The position numbers and the translations under genes were made by a program. This document shows, in pieces, positions 8,732 through 16,395 of a DNA stretch of 64,000 nucleotides. The notes under the pieces were generated by a model. It made no database searches. It saw only the letters and a program-made list of their open reading frames with translations, and was not told the DNA's origin. The stretch lies in NCBI GenBank assembly GCA_017554105.1, contig JAFZIY010000019.1:109675-173674 (forward strand), in the 5' to 3' direction. The stretch is from Prevotella sp. GTDB lineage: Bacteria > Bacteroidota > Bacteroidia > Bacteroidales > Bacteroidaceae. Position 1 is the stretch's first letter; the number at the start of each line of letters is the position of its first letter.

Positions 8732-10237
8732 ATGGATACTGAAATCAGCAAGGGAAACCAAGCACCCCTCCCCTCGGGAGGGGATGGAGGTGGGTTGGAC
8801 TTCGTCCGTCAGGTTGCTGAACAGAAATATGAGTTCGGCTTCACGACGGATGTGCATACGGAGATTATAGAGAAGGGGCTGAACGAGGATATCGTTCGGC
8901 TCATCTCTGCTAAGAAAGGGGAGCCCGAGTGGATGCTGGAGTTCCGCCTGAAGGCTTTCCGTCACTGGCAGACTCTGAAACAGCCTACGTGGGGACATGT
9001 GCATATACCACCCATCGACTACCAGGAGATTTCATACTATGCCGACCCAATGGCAAAACCGAAGAAGGAAGGACCGAAGAGCGTTGACGACATCGACCCA
9101 GAGTTGATGAAGACCTTCGACAAACTGGGAATACCCCTTGAGGAGCGTCTCGCCCTTAGCGGTACTGCCGTGGATGCCATCATGGACTCGGTGTCGGTGA
9201 AGACCACTTTCAAGGAGAAACTCCGTGAGAAGGGCATTATCTTCTGCTCCATCGGTGAGGCAATCAAGGAGCATGGCGACCTCGTGAGGCAGTATCTCGG
9301 TACTGTGGTGCCATACAAGGATAATTTCTATGCCGCTCTCAACAGTGCGGTGTTCAGCGACGGCTCTTTCGTTTATATCCCCAAGGGCGTGCGCTCGCCG
9401 ATGGAACTGAGCAGTTATTTCCGCATCAATGCCCGTAATACAGGACAGTTCGAGCGCACTCTAATCATTGCCGACGACGATGCTTACGTCTCTTATCTTG
9501 AGGGATGCACAGCACCGATGCGCGACGAGAACCAACTGCATGCCGCTATCGTGGAGATAATCGTGAAGGACCGTGCCGAGGTGAAATATTCTACGGTGCA
9601 GAACTGGTATCCCGGCGATGAGAATGGTAAGGGCGGTGTACTCAACCTTGTAACCAAGCGCGGTGACCTGCGCGGTGAAAGTTCGAAACTTTCATGGACA
9701 CAGGTGGAGACAGGCTCGGCGATAACATGGAAGTATCCGTCGTGCATACTGCGTGGCGATAACTCACAGGCAGAGTTCTACAGCGTGGCTGTCACCAATA
9801 ACTATCAGGAGGCGGACACGGGAACGAAGATGATTCACATCGGACGCAACACCCGTTCAACCATAATATCCAAAGGAATATCGGCAGGACACTCACAGAA
9901 CTCATACCGAGGACTGGTGCGTGCCGCTTCAACGGCAGACAACGCGCGCAACTACAGTTCGTGCGACTCTCTGCTTCTTGGCAGCGACTGCGGTGCCCAC
10001 ACCTTCCCTTATATGGATGTGCACAACGACACTGCCATCTTTGAACACGAGGCAACGACTTCGAAAATCAGTGAGGACCAACTGTTCTATTGCAACCAGC
10101 GCGGCATTCCCACCGAGCAGGCGGTAGGACTCATCGTCAACGGCTATGCCAAGGAAGTACTCAATAAACTCCCGATGGAGTTTGCCGTTGAGGCTCAGAA
10201 ACTATTGAGCGTATCGCTGGAGGGAACGGTAGGATAG
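8732..10237 (+). CDS. sufB: Fe-S cluster assembly scaffold SufB
   Basis: 501 residues, close to the family length of about 480-495. Family hallmarks are [21 protein letters not shown] near the N-terminus, the central beta-helix with [24 protein letters not shown], and the C-terminal [19 protein letters not shown] with conserved cysteines. SufB forms the SufBC2D scaffold that builds Fe-S clusters with sulfur from SufS. Residues 11-22 ([12 protein letters not shown]) are encoded by a GC-rich palindromic repeat (8762-8797) inside the reading frame; family members lack this insert. An alternative TTG start at codon 22 directly after a GGAGGTGGG stretch cannot be excluded, but the ATG at 8732 is in frame and better supported. 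Confidence 0.95.
   Translation: MDTEISKGNQAPLPSGGDGGGLDFVRQVAEQKYEFGFTTDVHTEIIEKGLNEDIVRLISAKKGEPEWMLEFRLKAFRHWQTLKQPTWGHVHIPPIDYQEISYYADPMAKPKKEGPKSVDDIDPELMKTFDKLGIPLEERLALSGTAVDAIMDSVSVKTTFKEKLREKGIIFCSIGEAIKEHGDLVRQYLGTVVPYKDNFYAALNSAVFSDGSFVYIPKGVRSPMELSSYFRINARNTGQFERTLIIADDDAYVSYLEGCTAPMRDENQLHAAIVEIIVKDRAEVKYSTVQNWYPGDENGKGGVLNLVTKRGDLRGESSKLSWTQVETGSAITWKYPSCILRGDNSQAEFYSVAVTNNYQEADTGTKMIHIGRNTRSTIISKGISAGHSQNSYRGLVRAASTADNARNYSSCDSLLLGSDCGAHTFPYMDVHNDTAIFEHEATTSKISEDQLFYCNQRGIPTEQAVGLIVNGYAKEVLNKLPMEFAVEAQKLLSVSLEGTVG
8761..8798. repeat. GC-rich palindromic repeat, copy 2 (inside sufB)
   Basis: Core CCCCTCCC-ctc-GGGAGGGG, then ATGGAGGTGGGTTGG. It is read in frame as SufB residues 11-22. 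It aligns base by base with the sufD N-terminal copy at 11204-11240. Confidence 0.8.
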
Positions 10238-10241
10238 GATT

Positions 10242-10352
10242 AGCCCCCTAAGTTAGGGGGATGGGGGTCTGAACAGGCGCAGATTCTCTTTATAAACAAT
10301 TAATGGTCTGATAGACGCTTGTTCAGACCCCTAACCCCTAACTTAGGGGGCT
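10242..10352. repeat. Inverted-repeat element between sufB and sufC
   Basis: Left arm 10242-10279 and right arm 10316-10352 are near-perfect reverse complements of about 37 bp. Each contains the motif CCCCCTAAGTTAGGGG. The arms enclose 36 bp of AT-rich sequence. The right arm ends 5 bases before the sufC ATG. It fills almost the whole 120-base gap and looks like a non-autonomous palindromic element. As RNA it would form a long hairpin between two genes that must be co-expressed. Confidence 0.8.
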
Positions 10353-10357
10353 CGAAA

Positions 10358-11110
10358 ATGTTAGAAGTTCGAAACTTACATGCAAAAATAGGAGACAAGG
10401 AGATTCTGAAAGGAATCAACTTGACTATCAACAATGGCGAGACCCATGCTATCATGGGACCCAACGGGTCGGGTAAGTCAACACTCAGTGCCGTGCTCGT
10501 AGGCAATCCGCTCTATGAGGTGACGGAAGGCGAGGCTTATTTCAACGGCAAGAACCTCTTGGAGATGAAGCCAGAGGACAGGGCTCACGAAGGACTTTTC
10601 CTCTCTTTCCAGTATCCTGTGGAGATTCCAGGTGTGTCGATGACCAACTTCATGCGTGCCGCAGTGAACGAGAAACGCAAGTATCTCGGACAGGACCCGC
10701 TCAGTGCAGCCGATTTCCTTAAGATGATGCGTGAAAAGCGTAAGATAGTGGAACTTGATGCTAAACTCTCCAACCGTAGTGTCAACGAGGGATTCAGCGG
10801 TGGAGAGAAGAAACGCAACGAGATATTCCAGATGGCTATGCTCGAGCCGAAGCTGAGCATTCTCGATGAGACAGACTCTGGTCTTGATGTCGATGCCATG
10901 CGCATCGTGGCAGAGGGAGTGAACAAACTGTCAACACCAGAGAGTTCATGCATAGTGATAACCCACTACGACCGTCTGCTGGAGATGATACGTCCGCAGT
11001 ATGTCCATGTGCTCTATCAGGGACGCATCGTGAAGACTGCTGGTCCGGAACTGGCAAAGGAGATTCAGGAGCATGGGTATGATTGGTTAAAAAAGGAGCC
11101 CACCCCCTGA
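10358..11110 (+). CDS. sufC: Fe-S assembly ATPase SufC
   Basis: 250 residues from the ATG at 10358 (MLEVRNLHAKIGDKEIL), the usual SufC start and length. An upstream in-frame ATG at 10319 would translate the palindromic element and is rejected. ABC ATPase motifs are Walker A GPNGSGKST (34-42), the SufC-type signature FSGGEKKRNE, Walker B LSILDETDSGLD and the switch histidine in VITHYD. SufC binds SufB and SufD and powers cluster assembly in the cytoplasm. The last residues (EPTP) and the TGA stop fall within another GC-rich palindromic repeat (11096-11139), so the natural C-terminus may have been altered by its insertion. Confidence 0.95.
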   Translation: MLEVRNLHAKIGDKEILKGINLTINNGETHAIMGPNGSGKSTLSAVLVGNPLYEVTEGEAYFNGKNLLEMKPEDRAHEGLFLSFQYPVEIPGVSMTNFMRAAVNEKRKYLGQDPLSAADFLKMMREKRKIVELDAKLSNRSVNEGFSGGEKKRNEIFQMAMLEPKLSILDETDSGLDVDAMRIVAEGVNKLSTPESSCIVITHYDRLLEMIRPQYVHVLYQGRIVKTAGPELAKEIQEHGYDWLKKEPTP

Positions 11111-11139
11111 CCCCTCCCAAAGGGCGGGGTGATAGAACT
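11096..11139. repeat. GC-rich palindromic repeat, copy 3 (sufC end)
   Basis: GCCCACCCCCTGA then CCCCTCCC-aaa-GGGCGGGG. It supplies the last four SufC codons and the stop codon TGA, and runs into the sufC-sufD gap. Confidence 0.75.
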
Positions 11140-11175
11140 CCTGAATAATATTAGAAAGAATCAGACAAGAAGACA

Positions 11176-12582
11176 ATGGACAAAATAGACGCCACCACTA
11201 ATGAAACTCCCATCCCTTCGGGAGGGGTTGAGGGTGGGTATCAATACATCGAACTCTACCAGCAGGCACGCCAGATGATTTTCAGTCATTCTGTCGATGT
11301 CATGAACGCGCTGCGTGATGAGGCTTTCAGTGACTTCCAGCGCTTAGGGTTCCCTACGAAGAAGGTGGAGAGGTATAAATACACCGACATCCCATCGCTC
11401 TTCGCACCCGACTATGGGCTGAACCTTAACCGTTATGATATTCCCGTTGACCCTTACGAGGCGTTCCGCTGTGACGTTCCAAGTCTCTCGACACTCCTTT
11501 ATTTCGTTGTCAACGATGCTTTCTATCAGGAAGTGTTGCCCAAGGTATCGCTGCCAGAGGGTGTGATTATCGGCTCGCTCAGGGATAATGCCGACATCGT
11601 GAAGACATACTATGGTCGCTTGGCGAAGACAAGTGAGGATGGCATCACTGCCCTCAACACTATGCTGGCGCAGGACGGACTTCTCGTTTACGTACCACGT
11701 GGAGTGCGTGTGGAACGAACCATACAGGTGATAAACATTTTAAAAGCTCCCTCCCTATTGGGGAGGGCAGGGGGAGAGGCCTTCATGTCCAACCGCCGTG
11801 TGCTTATCATAGCGGAGGAAAGTGCCGAGATGAAACTGCTCTTCTGCGACCACACTGCCGATGACTGCAATTTCCTCACCACTCAGGTCATTGAGGTGTT
11901 TGCTGGAGAGAACTCTAATGTGGACCTCTATTGCATGGAGGAGACACACGCAAAGAACATCCGTCTGAGCAATGTATATGTGCGACAGGAGAGCAACAGC
12001 AAGGTGAAGCATAACATTCTGACGCTGCACAATGGAACCACACGAAACAAACTCGACCTTGTGTTGGCAGGTGATGGTGCAGAATGCCAGTGCAACGGCT
12101 GTGTGATTGCTGACAAGCATCAGCATGTTGACAATAATACGCTCATCATCCATGAGGCACCGCACTGCACTTCAAACGAACTGTATAAGTATGTCCTCGG
12201 ACAAAGTGCCACGGGAGCTTTTGCCGGTCGCGTCTATGTCGCTCACGGAGCACAGAAGACATCATCGCAGATGACCAACCAGAACCTCACCTCAACACGT
12301 GAGGCACGCATGTTCACGCAGCCTATGCTGGAGATATATGCCGACGACGTGAAGTGCGCACACGGTTCCACCGTAGGACAACTGAACGATGCGGCACTGT
12401 TCTATATGCGTCAGCGAGGTATCCCCGAGAAGGATGCGCGTATGCTGTTGCAAATTGCTTTCGTGCGTGAGGTCATCGACCAGGTGGAACTGACACCCCT
12501 GCGCGACCGTCTCCACTACCTCGTGGAAAAACGATTTAGGGGAGAACTGAGCAAGTGCGAGGGTTGTAGACTGTGCAATTAA
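11176..12582 (+). CDS. sufD: Fe-S cluster assembly protein SufD
   Basis: 468 residues. SufD features are KKVERYKYTDI near the N-terminus, the beta-helix core, and the C-terminal block YVAHGAQKTSSQMTNQNL ... DDVKCAHGSTVGQLN, which holds the conserved histidine that meets SufB at the cluster site. SufD completes the SufBC2D scaffold. Two stretches are encoded by GC-rich palindromic repeats: residues 11-22 (TPIPSGGVEGGY) and about 191-202 (APSLLGRAGGEA). The second lies in the core of the protein. The last residues, KCEGCRLCN, contain a C-x2-C-x2-C cluster. The ATG at 11176 starts the frame. Transcription ends at the hairpin at 12585-12616. Confidence 0.94.
   Translation: MDKIDATTNETPIPSGGVEGGYQYIELYQQARQMIFSHSVDVMNALRDEAFSDFQRLGFPTKKVERYKYTDIPSLFAPDYGLNLNRYDIPVDPYEAFRCDVPSLSTLLYFVVNDAFYQEVLPKVSLPEGVIIGSLRDNADIVKTYYGRLAKTSEDGITALNTMLAQDGLLVYVPRGVRVERTIQVINILKAPSLLGRAGGEAFMSNRRVLIIAEESAEMKLLFCDHTADDCNFLTTQVIEVFAGENSNVDLYCMEETHAKNIRLSNVYVRQESNSKVKHNILTLHNGTTRNKLDLVLAGDGAECQCNGCVIADKHQHVDNNTLIIHEAPHCTSNELYKYVLGQSATGAFAGRVYVAHGAQKTSSQMTNQNLTSTREARMFTQPMLEIYADDVKCAHGSTVGQLNDAALFYMRQRGIPEKDARMLLQIAFVREVIDQVELTPLRDRLHYLVEKRFRGELSKCEGCRLCN
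11204..11240. repeat. GC-rich palindromic repeat, copy 4 (sufD N-terminus)
   Basis: CCCATCCC-ttc-GGGAGGGG followed by TTGAGGGTGGG. It is translated as SufD residues 11-22, the same codon positions and frame as copy 2 in sufB. Confidence 0.8.
11744..11780. repeat. GC-rich palindromic repeat, copy 5 (inside sufD)
   Basis: CTCCCTCCC-tattg-GGGAGGG then CAGGGGGAG. It is read in frame as SufD residues about 191-202 without interrupting the frame. Confidence 0.75.
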
Positions 12583-12584
12583 CA

Positions 12585-12620
12585 AAAGAAAGGGAACCGT
12601 TTGGCTCCCTTTCTTTATTG
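12585..12620. terminator. Bidirectional terminator, sufD / secreted protein
   Basis: A 14-position stem with one mismatch (12585-12598 with 12603-12616, AAAGAAAGGGA...TCCCTTTCTTT) has loop GTTT and is flanked by A-rich and T-rich tracts. It lies between convergent genes and can serve both strands. Confidence 0.85.
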
Positions 12621-12634
12621 TTTGTTTATTTAGT

Positions 12635-13393
12635 TTACTTTACCACGGTCTTCTTACCATTCTGGATGATGACTCCCTTAGTGGTGTTGGTCACCTTTTG
12701 ACCATTCAGGTTGTAGATGTTGTTGTTATCAGCATTCTTTATATTTACGCTGTTGATGCCTGTAACATCTGACGGTGAGAGGTGGACGATGCGCAATTCC
12801 TTGGCAGTGGCGCTCTGCTGGTTCCATGTAAAGCCACAACGGGTGGGCAGGAACTTCTGGTCGGCATTAGTCTTAAACAAGACAGCCTCCAGAGGTGTCA
12901 CGTCCTGCTGGGCGGGGATGCCGTAGCGACCAGTTTTCCCAATGGTATCCCATGAACTGCTGAAGGTCACGGAGTTACCGTTGTTATCGGTCATGTGGAT
13001 GGCGGTCAACTCATTGTCTATCATTATGGCATCACTGCATTTTACGCGCAGGTACTGATTCTTTGGAGAATAGACCAGGTAAGGCACGCCAGCCTGAATG
13101 CCATCTGCAGTGCACTCTAAGAAATAGAGGTTCAGAACAGCACCTTCTTGTTGAATATACAGGAAGCGTTCAATTTTGATATCACCCAATTGTTCGGCGC
13201 TAACCGACATGGGCAGACACAGCGTATTGTAGCCTGCATAGAAATGGCGGTTCAACTGAACGTCCTCGCCGTTTTGTAGCAATTCTATATCCAGTTTCGG
13301 CGAACTGGCATAGATGTTCTTCACTTTGTTTTGTGCAAAAGCCGTAGTACTGACTGTCGTTGCCAGCATCATTGCAAGTAGTAACTTTTTCAT
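12635..13393 (-). CDS. Small secreted protein with Por-type tail
   Basis: 252 residues with a clear signal peptide (MKKLLLAMMLATTVSTTAFAQ). The body is beta-rich, with one segment (residues about 55-120, NTLCLPMSVSAEQLG ... AGVPYLVYSPK) like the domain often found near the end of large Prevotella surface proteins. The last 30 residues (YNLNGQKV ... KGVIIQNGKKTVVK) match the tail shared by four other secreted proteins in this window, which resembles a type IX secretion sorting signal. Function is unknown. It stands alone on the minus strand between sufD and sufS, splitting the suf genes. A TATCTTTG box lies at 13433-13426 with no clear -33. Confidence 0.8.
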   Translation of the reverse strand: MKKLLLAMMLATTVSTTAFAQNKVKNIYASSPKLDIELLQNGEDVQLNRHFYAGYNTLCLPMSVSAEQLGDIKIERFLYIQQEGAVLNLYFLECTADGIQAGVPYLVYSPKNQYLRVKCSDAIMIDNELTAIHMTDNNGNSVTFSSSWDTIGKTGRYGIPAQQDVTPLEAVLFKTNADQKFLPTRCGFTWNQQSATAKELRIVHLSPSDVTGINSVNIKNADNNNIYNLNGQKVTNTTKGVIIQNGKKTVVK

Positions 13394-13425
13394 AGGCTAA
13401 TATGTTTTAGGTGATAGTATTGGTG

Positions 13426-13433
13426 CAAAGATA
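13426..13433 (-). promoter_or_regulatory. -7 box of the 12635-13393 gene
   Basis: TATCTTTG on the minus strand, 33 bases before the start codon. No convincing -33 element. Confidence 0.5.
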
Positions 13434-13476
13434 GAAAATTAATACGAATAATGAGTAAAAAATTATGTTATTTTTG

Positions 13477-13484
13477 TACCTTTG
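13477..13484 (+). promoter_or_regulatory. -7 box of sufS
   Basis: TACCTTTG, 22 bases before the sufS ATG. The -33 region is A/T-rich without an obvious TTTG. It implies that sufS is transcribed separately from sufBCD. Confidence 0.55.
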
Positions 13485-13506
13485 CCACGTAATTTAGGAA
13501 AAAGAC

Positions 13507-14775
13507 ATGTACGAAATACAGAAAATACGTGAGGATTTCCCCATACTGAGCCGCGAGGTATATGGCAAACCGCTGGTATATCTCGACAATGCCGCCACGA
13601 CACAGAAGCCGCGGCAGGTGGTTGACGCGTTGGTGGAGGAGTACTATAACGTCAACGCCAATGTGCATCGCGGTGTGCACTACCTCTCGCAGCAGGCAAC
13701 CGACCTGCACGAGGCGGCACGCGAGCGTGTGCGACGTTTCATCAACGCTGGCAAGACAGAGGAGATAGTCTTCACGCGAGGCACTACGGAAAGCATCAAT
13801 CTCGTGGCTTCATCCTTCGCGGAGCAGTTCATGAAGGAGGGCGACGAGGTGATTGTCTCTGTCATGGAGCATCACTCCAATATCGTACCTTGGCAGTTGC
13901 AGGCGATGAGGCGTGGAATACGTCTGCGTGTCATTCCCATGACCGACGACGGCAGGCTGTGTCTTGACGAGTATGAACGACTGTTCAACGAACGCACATG
14001 CATCGTCAGCGTGGCTCATGTGAGCAATGTGTTGGGTACGGTGAATCCCGTAGCCGACATCATACGCATTGCCCACGAGCACGATGTGCCGGTGATGATA
14101 GACGGGGCACAGAGCGCTCCCCACTTCAAAGTTGACGTGCAGGCGCTCGACTGCGACTTCTTCGCATTGTCAGGTCATAAGATGTACGGTCCCACAGGTG
14201 TAGGTGTGCTCTATGGCAAGGAGAAATGGCTGGAGCAATTGCCGCCATATCAGGGTGGGGGAGAGATGATAGACCGCGTCACCTTCGAGCATACCACCTT
14301 CGAGCGGCTGCCGTTCAAGTTCGAGGCGGGAACACCCGACTATGTCGCAACCAATGGACTGGCATGTGCCATCGACTATCTTGAGAGTCTTGGAATGGAG
14401 AACATTGCGGCGCATGAGCAGGACCTGACACGCTATGCCATGCAACGGCTCGGCGAGATAGAGGGAATGCACATCTACGGCCCCTCCATCGATGACTCCC
14501 AGAATGGCTCAATGGCTCACGATGCGGTAATCTCTTTCAACGTCCAACAGCCATCATCAATCACCCATCACCCAGACTTCATCCATCATTTGGATCTCGG
14601 CACACTTCTCGACCGCCTCGGCATAGCCGTGCGCACGGGACATCACTGTGCCCAGCCGCTGATGGACCGTCTCGGAATACTCGGTACCGTGCGTGCTTCC
14701 TTCGCTCTTTATAACACCCGTGAAGAGGTGGATGCACTCGCCGCAGGCATCGCACGAGTGGCACAGATGTTTTGA
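13507..14775 (+). CDS. sufS: Cysteine desulfurase SufS
   Basis: 422 residues, slightly longer than the E. coli protein (406). PLP-enzyme landmarks are YLDNAATTQKP near the N-terminus, TRGTTESINLV, the PLP lysine in SGHKMYGPTG (K225), and the active-site cysteine in RTGHHCAQP (C381) with the group II spacing typical of SufS. It takes sulfur from cysteine and passes it to the SufBCD scaffold; no sufE or sufU is visible in the window. It is separated from sufBCD by an opposite-strand gene and has its own -7 box. Its last 125 bases (14656-14780) are duplicated at 15976-16100 with seven differences, all synonymous. Confidence 0.95.
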   Translation: MYEIQKIREDFPILSREVYGKPLVYLDNAATTQKPRQVVDALVEEYYNVNANVHRGVHYLSQQATDLHEAARERVRRFINAGKTEEIVFTRGTTESINLVASSFAEQFMKEGDEVIVSVMEHHSNIVPWQLQAMRRGIRLRVIPMTDDGRLCLDEYERLFNERTCIVSVAHVSNVLGTVNPVADIIRIAHEHDVPVMIDGAQSAPHFKVDVQALDCDFFALSGHKMYGPTGVGVLYGKEKWLEQLPPYQGGGEMIDRVTFEHTTFERLPFKFEAGTPDYVATNGLACAIDYLESLGMENIAAHEQDLTRYAMQRLGEIEGMHIYGPSIDDSQNGSMAHDAVISFNVQQPSSITHHPDFIHHLDLGTLLDRLGIAVRTGHHCAQPLMDRLGILGTVRASFALYNTREEVDALAAGIARVAQMF

Positions 14776-14800
14776 TTAAAGAAGTAAAACAATCAGGCTT

Positions 14801-15982
14801 ATGAAAAAAATCTTGATGATAGCAATGATGCTGGTAGCAAGTGCTGCCGCCTTTGCCATTGACAGCGACGCCCTCAAGGCAGTCATGAGTTCAAATAACT
14901 ATGCTGAAGCCGCAAGACTGCTCAAGCAGAACATCGGTCAGATGGCAGGCAACGCAGAGAAGGCCAAGGCTTACAACCACTTGGTTGACCTTGCAATGAA
15001 AACAGTATATGAGCAGGCCGCTATCATTGCCGAGAATCAACCATGTGACACATTTGAACTGGCCAACGCTATCTGTGATGCCATTGAGAGTGCTGTAGAG
15101 TGTAACAAGTACGACCAGCGGCCTGATGCAAAGGGTGTGGTAGCACCATCATACAGCAATCTAAACGCACAACGCGTATGGGCCGTACGTTACCACTTGG
15201 TAAACATCGGTCAGAATCAGGCTACCAATGGTAACACAAAAGCCGCTTTGAAGTACTGGGGCACTTTTGCGCTCTCTAACGAAGAGCCACTCTTTGCCGA
15301 ACAGGATCACGCACCAGAGAGCGACTTCATCGGTCAGGTGGCATTCTTTGCAGGCCGCTATGCCTACGATGAGGGAGATATGGCTGCCGTACGCCGCTAT
15401 CTTGCAATTGCCAAAAAGGATCCAAGAGAGAAAAGAAACGCTATCAACCTCGAGATATTTGCCATACGCTACAACCTGAGGAGTCACAATGACTCTCTAA
15501 GGGCTATCAACGAGCTGAAGGCCATGTACAAGGCTGAACCAGAGGACGATGCCGTGCTCGACGCTCTTAACGGCATGTACGACGGCATGAACGACAGAGC
15601 AGCTCAGGAAGCACTACTCGACAATCACCTGGCTAAGTATCCCAATAGTTTTGCAGCTCTTGCCAACAAGGGGCTTCTGGCTATAGAAGACAACGACCCT
15701 GTCAAGGCTATCGAGTGGTTGCAGAAGGCTATAGTCTATATGCCCGATAATGCTGTCATCTACACCTATCTTGGAATCTGTTACCTTTCTTTGGCTTCAA
15801 ACACTCAAGACAACGCAAAGATGAAAGAGTACTACAAGCAGGCCATTTGTGCCTTTGACAAAGCTAAAGAAATCGATCCTGACAAGCAGATGTCTATCTG
15901 GGGCGACTATCGCTATCAGGCTTACTGTGGACTCTACGGTGAGAACGACGCACGTACCAAAGCTGCCGAGGCAGACCGCTGA
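14801..15982 (+). CDS. Periplasmic TPR-repeat protein
   Basis: 393 residues with a signal peptide (MKKILMIAMMLVASAAAFA). The mature part is helical with degenerate repeats at the start (NNYAEAARLLKQNIGQMAG) and clear TPR units at about residues 250-370 (PNSFAALANKGLLAIEDNDP, then KAIEWLQKAIVYMPDNAVIY and YYKQAICAFDKAKEIDP). Such proteins are common protein-interaction scaffolds; the partner is unknown. It starts 25 bases after sufS, so it is probably cotranscribed. The last codon (CGC) and the TGA stop belong to the duplicated sufS fragment, so the gene either ends by chance in it or has lost its original C-terminus. Confidence 0.85.
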   Translation: MKKILMIAMMLVASAAAFAIDSDALKAVMSSNNYAEAARLLKQNIGQMAGNAEKAKAYNHLVDLAMKTVYEQAAIIAENQPCDTFELANAICDAIESAVECNKYDQRPDAKGVVAPSYSNLNAQRVWAVRYHLVNIGQNQATNGNTKAALKYWGTFALSNEEPLFAEQDHAPESDFIGQVAFFAGRYAYDEGDMAAVRRYLAIAKKDPREKRNAINLEIFAIRYNLRSHNDSLRAINELKAMYKAEPEDDAVLDALNGMYDGMNDRAAQEALLDNHLAKYPNSFAALANKGLLAIEDNDPVKAIEWLQKAIVYMPDNAVIYTYLGICYLSLASNTQDNAKMKEYYKQAICAFDKAKEIDPDKQMSIWGDYRYQAYCGLYGENDARTKAAEADR

Positions 15983-16095
15983 TGGACCGCCTCGGAATAC
16001 TCGGCACCGTGCGTGCCTCCTTCGCTCTTTATAACACCCGCGAAGAGGTGGATGCGCTTGCCGCAGGCATCGCCCGAGTGGCACAGATGTTTTGA
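15979..16095 (+). pseudogene. sufS 3'-end fragment
   Basis: In the frame starting CTG 15979 it encodes LMDRLGILGTVRASFALYNT and on through AGIARVAQMF plus stop, identical in protein sequence to the SufS C-terminus. It has no start codon and overlaps the stop of the TPR gene by 4 bases (CTGA). It is a remnant, not an expressed gene. Confidence 0.9.
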
Positions 16096-16145
16096 TTAAA
16101 TATACAAGAAGTGCCAAACCGTTTTGTCACTTATATCAAATGATG

Positions 16146-16211
16146 GAACAATGTTATTAACTTTGTTGAACAATCTTAATAACTTTGTCGAACAAAGTTA
16201 ATAACATTGTT
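16146..16211. repeat. 22-bp tandem repeat, three units
   Basis: Three adjoining 22-bp units of the form GAACAA-xx-TTAATAA-xx-TTGTT. The first and third units are perfect reverse complements over 21 bp (16147-16167 and 16191-16211). The same unit occurs four times at 32218-32305. It lies in the convergent gap after the TPR gene. Confidence 0.85.
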
Positions 16212-16294
16212 AGGCGTTTTGTATGTTATTGATAGCCAAGTAGTTGCAAATAACGAATTTTAATGCAATATTTGAGCGGAAAACTGCATAAAAA

Positions 16295-16378
16295 ACTACG
16301 AATTTCACGAATTAAACGAATTATTTCTTGTCAATTATCTACAACATGAAAATTCGTGAAATTCGTGAAATTCGTAGT
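16295..16378. repeat. ACTACGAATTTCACG palindrome, copy A
   Basis: An 84-bp element beginning ACTACGAATTTCACG and ending CGTGAAATTCGTAGT, with partly complementary inner arms. It lies in the gap between convergent genes (15982 and 16396). Copies B and C are at 20334-20399 and 29335-29393. Confidence 0.85.
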
Positions 16379-16395
16379 GAAATAATCTTATGTTT

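Larger units (their letters stand above)
14656..16100 (+). repeat. 125-bp direct repeat of the sufS 3' end flanking the TPR gene
   Basis: Copy 1 is 14656-14780 (end of sufS plus 5 bases) and copy 2 is 15976-16100, exactly 1320 bp apart. They differ at seven positions (T/C four times, A/G, C/T, A/C), all third codon positions that leave the SufS peptide unchanged. Between them lies only the TPR gene. Confidence 0.9.

Noticed and set aside
10319-10357. Upstream start for sufC
   Set aside because: The 13 extra codons lie in the inverted-repeat element and do not resemble SufC; the ATG at 10358 gives the normal N-terminus.
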